6,314 bases of DNA from an uncultured Verrucomicrobiales bacterium (GTDB taxonomy: Bacteria > Verrucomicrobiota > Verrucomicrobiia > Verrucomicrobiales > Akkermansiaceae), in contig CALBVA010000160.1 in assembly GCA_937969125.1 (NCBI GenBank), positions 1-6,314 of the forward strand, given 5' to 3'. Positions 1 through 4,955 of the stretch are shown here, one piece after another. Under the pieces are notes generated by a model. It saw only the letters and a program-made list of their open reading frames with translations, made no database searches and was not told the DNA's origin. Both the position numbers and the translations under genes were made by a program. Within the stretch, counting starts at the first letter, position 1. Each line of letters starts with the position of its first letter.

Positions 1-691
1 TGTCTCCGATGAGGTCGAGAGGAGCCGGCCAGAGCGGCTTGGGGATGATGCGAAACCGGGTGCTGTCCGGGAAGTGTCGTAGGAGTTCGTCGATGGCGAG
101 CCAGTGACCCCGACGGCAGGCGGGGTTGACAAAATCGGGTGATGCCAGCGAGCGACTCTCCAGATGATCAAAGAGGCAGCCTTGCACAAGCTGCTGCGAC
201 TCGATAAGGGAGCCGGAATATTGACTCGGAAGAAGTTCCGTGAATTTTTTTGGCAGGATCAGTTGATGCTCGCGGAGGCGTTTGAGCTTGCGAGGATAGT
301 TGTCCCGCGCGTCAGGCCCCGGATAGAGGAAGTCATTTTCAATCGGGACAGCGAGGTAAAATTTCGTGGCAAGTTCGAGATGAATAAGCGGGCCGCCGGA
401 AGCCGAGACGAGAAGAAAATCCAGCTCCCCCACCGTGGTATGGCGGTCCTGTTGGAGTTGGAGATTTTGTTCGAGGAGGTCAAGCGAAGGAGACAGCTCG
501 ATAAGAGCGGTGAATGCATCCTCATACAGGTGGCCGAGCTTCTGTTGGAGGTTCAGGAGCGGAGGATCGGCTGGCATTAACAGCTGCGTCTGATCAAAGA
601 CCGGAGCTTCCGGCAGGGACCCGACCAGAGGCGCGCTGGTAACGAGACTTTGAAAAAGAGCGCGCGAAATGCTGGCAAGGTCCGGATCCAT
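1..691 (-). CDS. DUF1853 family protein, C-terminus cut by window edge
   Basis: An open frame of 230 codons runs leftward from an ATG at 689-691 and leaves the window without a stop. I recognise the DUF1853 pattern by eye: LGHLYED (residues 52-58), GELDFLL (88-94), HLELATKFYL (104-113), a GPDARDN segment (125-131), KLKRLREHQ (135-143), RGHWL (194-198) and KPLWPAPL (218-225). The acidic D91 and the later E106/K110 resemble the core of PD-(D/E)XK nuclease folds. That fold assignment is my inference, and the family has no established function that I can name. The frame stays open upstream of the ATG to about position 810, but it would then overlap the divergent gene and offers no ATG, GTG or TTG there. 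No Shine-Dalgarno sequence is visible before the ATG. The family is usually about 280-330 residues, so roughly a quarter lies outside. An opposite-strand open frame at 164-580 is a shadow. Confidence 0.85.
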   Translation of the reverse strand, partial: MDPDLASISRALFQSLVTSAPLVGSLPEAPVFDQTQLLMPADPPLLNLQQKLGHLYEDAFTALIELSPSLDLLEQNLQLQQDRHTTVGELDFLLVSASGGPLIHLELATKFYLAVPIENDFLYPGPDARDNYPRKLKRLREHQLILPKKFTELLPSQYSGSLIESQQLVQGCLFDHLESRSLASPDFVNPACRRGHWLAIDELLRHFPDSTRFRIIPKPLWPAPLDLIGD

Positions 692-742
692 GAGCGGGTT
701 GAATTGAAACGGATTTCCCGAGACTCGTCTTGGAAAAAAGTC

Positions 743-748
743 GGGGAG
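743..748 (+). promoter_or_regulatory. Shine-Dalgarno-like GGGGAG that favours a GTG start
   Basis: GGGGAG lies 9 bases before a GTG at 758-760 and 15 bases before the in-frame ATG at 764-766. The spacing fits the GTG better. This is the only clear ribosome-binding sequence upstream of the small gene. Confidence 0.45.
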
Positions 749-757
749 CTTTATCGT

Positions 758-1039
758 GTGAGCATGCCGACGAAGAAAGACATTCAGGATCTCTACTTCA
801 TGGACTCGCGATTTAAGCTATTGGACATCGCAGCCTACCTCGACCGCGTGGACCGCCATGAAGGGGAAGCTGACTTCCGTCACCCAGCCTTTTCCAAGGC
901 CGTGGAAGCAATGCTCAATCCTCCCACAGACAAGACCCGCGCCCAGGCAGTGCATCTCGCCTTCTCCGACCACTCCAACGAGCCAGCCGAGACCGCAGGA
1001 CTTCAGGGTGCCTATGGTGCGGTGCCAGTAAAGGCTTAG
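758..1039 (+). CDS. Small conserved-looking protein upstream of an EboB-like hydrolase
   Basis: A protein of 91 residues from the ATG at 764, or 93 from the GTG at 758 that the GGGGAG site favours. A longer start at 650 would overlap the divergent gene and has no support. The N-terminal half contains a helix-like stretch with KKDIQDLYFMDSR and DIAAYLDRVDRHEG followed by ADFRHPAF. The C-terminal half has RAQAVHLAFSD and ends in a Gly/Ala-rich tail. There is no signal peptide, membrane segment or cysteine, so a soluble cytoplasmic protein is expected. The stop is 13 bases before the TatD-like gene, which suggests an operon. I do not recognise a named domain. I have the impression that similar short proteins precede EboB-like genes in related bacteria, but I cannot verify this here. 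Function unknown; it may be a partner of the hydrolase. Confidence 0.8.
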   Translation: MSMPTKKDIQDLYFMDSRFKLLDIAAYLDRVDRHEGEADFRHPAFSKAVEAMLNPPTDKTRAQAVHLAFSDHSNEPAETAGLQGAYGAVPVKA

Positions 1040-1052
1040 ACTAATAAATCCC

Positions 1053-1853
1053 ATGCGCTACATCGAACCACACGCTCACATGGTCAGCCGGACCACGGCA
1101 GACTACCAAGCCATCGCCCAGGTCGGTTGCGAAGCTCTTTGTGAGCCAGCCTTCTGGGCAGGCTATGACCGGGCTTCAGCACAGGGATTTTTTGACTACT
1201 ACCGCCAACTGACAGAATACGAGCCCGCGCGAGCCACGAAGTTCGGCATCAAGCATTTCTGTTGGCTCTGTATCAACCCCAAAGAGGCTGAGGATCCCGT
1301 CTTTGCACGCGAGGTGATGGCGCTCATTCCAGATTTCATCGACAAGCCGAACGTGCTCGGAATTGGAGAGATCGGGCTGAACAAGAACACCCGAAATGAG
1401 CTGGCGATCTTCGAGGAGCACGTCGACCTCGCCAAAAAATTCGACCGCCCCATTCTTATTCACACTCCCCACCTGGAGGATAAATTAAAAGGCACCCGCC
1501 TCATCATCGATGCGCTGAAGAATGCCAATGTGGACCGCAAAAGGGTCATCATTGATCACGTGGAAGAGCACACCGCCCCGCTGGTGCTGGATGAAGGCTT
1601 TTGGGCCGGGATGACGCTCTATCCTGAATCAAAATGCTCCCCCGCCCGTGCCATCGATATCCTCGAAACCTTCGGGATGGAAAATATTTGGATGAATTCT
1701 GCCTGCGACTGGGGAATCTCAGATCCTTTGGCTGTCATCAAGACAGCTCTCGAAATGAAAAAGCGCGCCCATTCGGCAGAGATCGTGGACAAGGTCATTT
1801 TCGGCAACCCCAAGGAGTTCCTGAGCCAGTGTCCAAACTTCCATCTGCACTAA
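1053..1853 (+). CDS. TatD-family metal-dependent hydrolase, EboB-like
   Basis: A 266-residue protein with the amidohydrolase/TatD TIM-barrel signature. The HxH metal pair is in EPHAHM (H7, H9), followed by GIGEIG (E106), ILIHTPH (H137, H140), VIIDHVEEHT (H169) and the terminal aspartate motif in NSACDWGISDPL (D219). The segments SRTTADYQA, EPAFW, KFGIKHFC and NPKEA match the EboB branch rather than the classical TatD DNase branch. EboB belongs to the ebo gene cluster, which in cyanobacteria is associated with scytonemin production and has been proposed to help move a precursor to the periplasm; the substrate of the enzyme is unknown. Other ebo genes (UbiA-like prenyltransferase, dehydroquinate synthase-like, isomerase-like) are not in the window, though they may lie elsewhere. 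The start follows the small upstream gene by 13 bases and lacks a good Shine-Dalgarno sequence, so translation may be coupled. Confidence 0.92.
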   Translation: MRYIEPHAHMVSRTTADYQAIAQVGCEALCEPAFWAGYDRASAQGFFDYYRQLTEYEPARATKFGIKHFCWLCINPKEAEDPVFAREVMALIPDFIDKPNVLGIGEIGLNKNTRNELAIFEEHVDLAKKFDRPILIHTPHLEDKLKGTRLIIDALKNANVDRKRVIIDHVEEHTAPLVLDEGFWAGMTLYPESKCSPARAIDILETFGMENIWMNSACDWGISDPLAVIKTALEMKKRAHSAEIVDKVIFGNPKEFLSQCPNFHLH

Positions 1854-1895
1854 CTTGTGAATGCTCATTCTCTTTTTCTGTGATTGTTGAATCTT

Positions 1896-1916
1896 GATCC
1901 CGCTCATCTGCGGATC
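1896..1916. repeat. Short imperfect inverted repeat in the 1854-1928 spacer
   Basis: GATC-C-CGC and GCG-GATC arms flank the loop TCATCT, giving seven pairs with one bulged C. It lies between the hydrolase stop and the secreted-protein start, only 12 bases before the ATG. No T-run follows, so it is not a standard intrinsic terminator. It could be chance or a leader hairpin. No convincing promoter was seen in this 75-base spacer. Confidence 0.25.
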
Positions 1917-1928
1917 TAGAGATTCATC

Positions 1929-2795
1929 ATGACACGTTATATCCTTTCTTCGCTCGTCTTACTCCAAGCCTCCCAAGCTGAAACAGTCTTATGGAAAGCT
2001 AGTGGTGAAGTCACTGCGGCCACCGGAAGCTTCTCAGACGGAGGCGTCATGGTCTCGGAGGTCGTGGAAATCAGGATGACTTATAGTGACGAAGCGACCT
2101 TCAACAACGATATGATCGATATCCCCCGGTCCATCTTCGGGAGCGTCGACACCGACCATCGTATCGATCTTAATTTAGAGCTTACCGTCACCATCGGCGG
2201 GCGGACCTGGAAAGGTATCACCACTACCGGCATCCCCGGATCACCCTATACCTTTCTGGTGCGGACTCAGAACTTCACCGGAGCGGAATTTGTAAAGCCC
2301 ATCGTCAACTCGCAGGAAGGGGGAACCTTTTCCGAATTCTCCCTCGATGCCGGCGAGGGCGATGACCAAATCAGCCTCACCTTCAATGGCAGCGCCATCA
2401 CTTTCGTCGGAGCAGGGATCCGGGCAGCTGACTTTTCCGTCGATGACCTTGGTTCGGCGGAAGGCTTTATCCAAAGTGACAGTAGCTCCAACCAACTCGC
2501 CTTTTCAATCGATCCCACCACGGTCCAGATTCTCAATGAATCAGATGAAATCGTTCCTCCAGTAGCGCCCACTGTCACCGCTTCAATCGTTCAGGGACGG
2601 GCCGCTCTGAGCTGGCAGAGTGACCTTCGCTTTCGCTATCGCGTCGAGTCCTCTCCGCTCCTCAACATGACTACCTGGAACGTCATCGAGACCAAGAACG
2701 GCACCGGCGCGATCATCTCCGTAGACTATGAGAAGCCAGCCGATAGCACCTTCTTTTATCGGGTCGTCGCAGTGCCGCGCCCTACGGCTCAGTAG
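1929..2795 (+). CDS. Secreted protein of unknown function with C-terminal beta-sandwich domain
   Basis: A 288-residue protein. Residues 1-17 form a short signal peptide (basic start, hydrophobic ILSSLVLL core, SQA before the predicted cleavage at A17/E18), so it should be exported by Sec. The body (about 18-205) is rich in Thr, Ser, Gly and Asp and looks all-beta; I do not recognise its family. The final ~75 residues, after the linker PPVAPTV, have a fibronectin/Ig-like pattern: ALSWQS, RYRVESS (236-242), a TTW...V..T strand and FFYRV (275-279). This module is common at the ends of secreted verrucomicrobial and planctomycetal proteins. There is no PEP-CTERM anchor, LPXTG motif or lipobox, and no cysteine. 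The gene stands alone and converges on the leftward genes with 7 bases between stops. A weak AGAG precedes the ATG by about 7 bases. Confidence 0.85.
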   Translation: MTRYILSSLVLLQASQAETVLWKASGEVTAATGSFSDGGVMVSEVVEIRMTYSDEATFNNDMIDIPRSIFGSVDTDHRIDLNLELTVTIGGRTWKGITTTGIPGSPYTFLVRTQNFTGAEFVKPIVNSQEGGTFSEFSLDAGEGDDQISLTFNGSAITFVGAGIRAADFSVDDLGSAEGFIQSDSSSNQLAFSIDPTTVQILNESDEIVPPVAPTVTASIVQGRAALSWQSDLRFRYRVESSPLLNMTTWNVIETKNGTGAIISVDYEKPADSTFFYRVVAVPRPTAQ

Positions 2796-2802
2796 TGGCC
2801 AA

Positions 2803-3678
2803 TCAGACCAGCTTAGCTACTTCGGCGACATTGCGAAATCTCACTGCGCCGGGATCAAATTCTCCGGCACGGATCCTCTCAACCAGTTCCTCGCCGTACT
2901 CGATCGCGAGCGGATGCTCTCCCGCGAGAAATTTTCGAAAGCCATCAGGTCCACCGCAGTCTTCCGGCGGGCAGAGCCCAATGCCGTCATGCACACAGGG
3001 CTGCAACCCGTTTGAAGTCCCCTTCTCGCCGGCCGGGACAAGGTCTTCTACCATGATCAATCCCTCCCACACTCCCTCCGCCTCATACAGGTAGTGAAAG
3101 GAGTGAATCCCATTCGTGACCAGTTCCGTGATTTCATTTTGTATCCCGCAGTAGAGATCGTCCCGCTCTCCCTCTACTTTCCCCACCCCAAAGGCCACCG
3201 CCACTACGCCATTCTCACGCACCTGAAATTCGTGCCGGTGTTGATCCAGCCAACCCAGTGAATCCTGGATAGCGCAGTGGAGATCAAAAAAAGAACAGTC
3301 CGCTGGCAAGCTCACTCGCCTCCAAATCCCGACATCCACTCCGGTCAATTCCACCTTAAAGATCATGCGTGCGGGACTCGTCAATTCACGATAATCATTG
3401 ACCTCCTCTAGCTCTTCCGGCTCCTCGGCCAGCATCTCCGCCAGATCTCCCCGCTCGGTCAACTGCTCCGCGAGACCTCCGATCAACTTTGCCCCCGCTC
3501 CGGTCGCCATGACCTTTTCCATGAAAGCAGCGACCTCTTCCTCACTGGAGTCCTCACCTGGGCTCTGATCCAGAAGCTGATTCAGTTCTTCCAGAGACTC
3601 GGCGGAGATCTCTCCGTCATTCACAAAAGGCAGGATGGGATCGGACATGGTGCTTATGAAAGGACGCATCTCCGCCAT
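2803..3678 (-). CDS. Plasmid pRiA4b ORF-3-like family protein
   Basis: From the ATG at 3678 the protein is 291 residues. About residues 20-100 are acidic and helix-like (many Glu, with ELNQLLDQ and GLAEQL), and look like a family-specific extension. Residues ~105-285 match the pRiA4b ORF-3 domain (PF07929): MIFKVELTGVDVGIWRRV, LHCAIQDSLGW (133-143), HRHEF (147-151), then CPPEDCGGPDGFRKFL with Cys236 and Cys241. The family is widespread on chromosomes as well as plasmids, and its biochemical role is unknown to me. Other possible starts are a TTG at 3684, 5 bases after GAGGTG (3690-3695), and ATGs at 3669 and 3648. The GAGGTG site overlaps the glycosyltransferase stop (3694-3696), so the two genes are probably translated from one transcript. 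The stop is TGA at 2803-2805, facing the convergent gene. Confidence 0.88.
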   Translation of the reverse strand: MAEMRPFISTMSDPILPFVNDGEISAESLEELNQLLDQSPGEDSSEEEVAAFMEKVMATGAGAKLIGGLAEQLTERGDLAEMLAEEPEELEEVNDYRELTSPARMIFKVELTGVDVGIWRRVSLPADCSFFDLHCAIQDSLGWLDQHRHEFQVRENGVVAVAFGVGKVEGERDDLYCGIQNEITELVTNGIHSFHYLYEAEGVWEGLIMVEDLVPAGEKGTSNGLQPCVHDGIGLCPPEDCGGPDGFRKFLAGEHPLAIEYGEELVERIRAGEFDPGAVRFRNVAEVAKLV

Positions 3679-3693
3679 GGTCAATCAAGCACC

Positions 3694-4680
3694 TCAGCAG
3701 CAACACCAAAAGTCACCACCCTCCTCATAGCCATGAGCCGCGGCAAGCTTGCGAACCTTTTCGCGCCCGCCCGGCACACCGACCGCTGAAAGGAGCACAG
3801 CCTCCCGCCAACGCACTCCAAATTCCTCCGGTCCCGCGATCGGTGCGCCCTGCCTCGTGCTCCCCACCCGCCTTGGATCAATCTCAAAGTAGCCGTGCAA
3901 GACCACCCCGCGCGCCTTGAGTTCTCGACCGAGCACCTTTCCAATCGGTCCAGCTCCTGAGATCACCACCCCCTTTTCCTGAACCATCGGCAGCCGTAAA
4001 AGATACTCCGCCTTTAGTGCGAGCATCTTTTTTTGGCCGAATCTCTCGTCACTCCTCGTCAGGCGGTCATTGCGATCATGCCAGAAGTATAGTTCATCTC
4101 GTACTTTACCAAAACGGACCTCGCGCTCCAGCAACCGAAGCCAAAGGTCATAATCCTCCGCATAGCCATTTCGGAGATAGCCTCCGCTTTCGAGAAAGAG
4201 ATCCTTCGACAACACCACCGTGGGCTGGACCACTGGGCTCTCCACGAAGCGTTCTTTCGCCGGGTCTTCCAACCCGTTCACCCAATCGACGTATCGCTGC
4301 ATCCCCTCGCCCAAGCCCTCCCGCAATGAGATCCCGCAACTTACCAGATCATAGGTGCCCGATTCCAGCAGCGCGACCTGACGCGCCAGCCGGTCCGGCG
4401 CGCAGCGATCATCCGAGTCCATCCGCGCCAGCCACTTTCCGGTGCTTTTCTCCACCGCGAGGTCCAGTGCGCCCAGCAAGCTTGGCTCATCTCCGAGATC
4501 GAACAGCTTCAACCGCTTGTCGGAACAGGCCTGAAACTCCCGACGAACCTCCGGGAGACAAGCATTGAGAACCGCCAGAATCTCCACGTCAGGATGACTC
4601 TGCGCCCGTAGATCCGCCAGCGCCGCACCTGCCGTCGCGACGCCAGGACCGATTGGAAACACCACCGAAACGCGCTCCAT
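3694..4680 (-). CDS. Family 2 glycosyltransferase fused to a Rossmann-like domain
   Basis: A 328-residue protein from the ATG at 4680; a GTG at 4683 would add one residue but abuts the Shine-Dalgarno sequence. The N-terminal ~225 residues are a GT-A/GT2 domain: RVSVVFPIG start, WLARMDSDD with the metal- and nucleotide-sugar-binding DxD near residue 90, QPTVVLSKDLF, and the acceptor-side AEDYDLWLRL with an ED pair near 176, then FWHDRNDRLTR. It should transfer a sugar from a nucleotide sugar in the cytoplasm; donor and acceptor are not readable. Residues ~235-328 contain GVVISGAGPIGKVLGREL, a glycine-rich dinucleotide-binding type turn, and a hydrophobic VLLSAVG strand, suggesting a small Rossmann-like module as seen in some sugar-modifying proteins. 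The C-terminus is DFWCCC, an unusual three-cysteine end. No membrane segment is visible. It starts 7 bases after the CPXCG gene's distal stop. Confidence 0.92.
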   Translation of the reverse strand: MERVSVVFPIGPGVATAGAALADLRAQSHPDVEILAVLNACLPEVRREFQACSDKRLKLFDLGDEPSLLGALDLAVEKSTGKWLARMDSDDRCAPDRLARQVALLESGTYDLVSCGISLREGLGEGMQRYVDWVNGLEDPAKERFVESPVVQPTVVLSKDLFLESGGYLRNGYAEDYDLWLRLLEREVRFGKVRDELYFWHDRNDRLTRSDERFGQKKMLALKAEYLLRLPMVQEKGVVISGAGPIGKVLGRELKARGVVLHGYFEIDPRRVGSTRQGAPIAGPEEFGVRWREAVLLSAVGVPGGREKVRKLAAAHGYEEGGDFWCCC

Positions 4681-4682
4681 CA

Positions 4683-4688
4683 CCCTCT
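4683..4688 (-). promoter_or_regulatory. AGAGGG ribosome-binding site overlapping the upstream stop
   Basis: AGAGGG shares its first A with the distal TGA stop (4688-4690) of the CPXCG frame and lies two bases before the glycosyltransferase ATG. This close packing suggests coupling between translation through the CPXCG frame and initiation of the glycosyltransferase. Confidence 0.5.
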
Positions 4689-4861
4689 CAGCTCATCATG
4701 CCCTCAGCAAAAACATTCCCCTGCCCATCGACCATGAGCACCATCGGCCGTCAACAGACCTCGCAATCGTAGTCCAATTGTCCCCCGTAGTCCTCCGGGC
4801 TAATGGCATGGATCTCGAACCACTCACCACAGGCCGGACATTGCACACTCGTTCCATTCAT
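4688..4861 (-). CDS. CPXCG-type cysteine-rich protein with in-frame TGA (candidate selenoprotein)
   Basis: The frame starts at the ATG at 4859-4861, gives 36 residues, meets TGA at 4751-4753, then continues in frame for 20 codons to a second TGA at 4688-4690. Before the TGA are VQCPACGE (C8, C11) and DYDCEVC (C33, C36); after it comes RPMVLMVDGQGNVF. This matches the small Cys_rich_CPXG family (PF14255), which reads CPxCG ... DCxVCCRPI with a total of about 55-65 residues. The TGA occupies the second Cys of CC, and the read-through product (57 residues) has the normal family length. CxxC pairs suggest a zinc ribbon; function unknown. I infer selenocysteine insertion at residue 37. Otherwise this is a truncated protein or pseudogene caused by one base change from TGC/TGT. 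A GTG at 4870 is an alternative start. No strong Shine-Dalgarno sequence is seen. Confidence 0.75.
4722..4740 (-). promoter_or_regulatory. SECIS-like hairpin downstream of the in-frame TGA
   Basis: Counting bases after the TGA, 11-17 (UGCUCAU) pair with 23-29 (AUGGGCA): seven pairs including one U-G. They enclose the pentaloop GGUCG at 18-22. Bacterial SECIS hairpins bound by SelB sit just downstream of the UGA with a G among the first loop bases; the E. coli fdhF loop is also GGUC at nearly the same distance. I see no bulged U in the stem, and an overlapping alternative fold (1-5 and 7-9 with 15-17 and 18-22) competes with it. Confidence 0.45.
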
Positions 4862-4932
4862 AAAGTCCACGTTACTGCCGCAGAGCCGATTGGCAATCGA
4901 CACATGGTCCGTATGCTGAGGAGTTCCTGACT

Positions 4933-4955
4933 GTGACTACCTTTGCGAAGGTCAC
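4933..4955 (-). repeat. Inverted repeat overlapping the stop of the OmpA-domain gene
   Basis: GTGAC at one end pairs with GTCAC at the other, and CCTT/AAGG pair inside, with a two-base bulge and a small CGCA-type loop. The first arm includes the TGA stop of the OmpA-domain gene. No T-run follows, so it is not a typical intrinsic terminator. It could stabilise the upstream message end, attenuate read-through into the CPXCG gene, or be chance. Confidence 0.3.

Noticed and set aside
164..580. 138-residue rightward open frame rich in Lys, Arg and Glu
   Set aside because: It lies antisense to the DUF1853 frame, which carries recognisable family motifs; it has no Shine-Dalgarno sequence or family resemblance.
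650..757. N-terminal extension of the small gene to 129 residues
   Set aside because: It would overlap the divergent DUF1853 start, is basic and unlike the rest of the protein, and ignores the GGGGAG site before 758.
2796..2802. Bidirectional terminator between the convergent genes
   Set aside because: Only 7 bases separate the stops, and no strong stem with a T-run is visible in or around them.
4017..4568. 183-residue rightward frame opposite the glycosyltransferase
   Set aside because: Pro/Arg/Ser-rich composition typical of an antisense shadow; the real motifs are on the other strand.
4751..4753. TGA read as a general sense codon (altered genetic code)
   Set aside because: The glycosyltransferase, pRiA4b-like and OmpA-domain genes all end at TGA at plausible family ends, so TGA works as a stop here.
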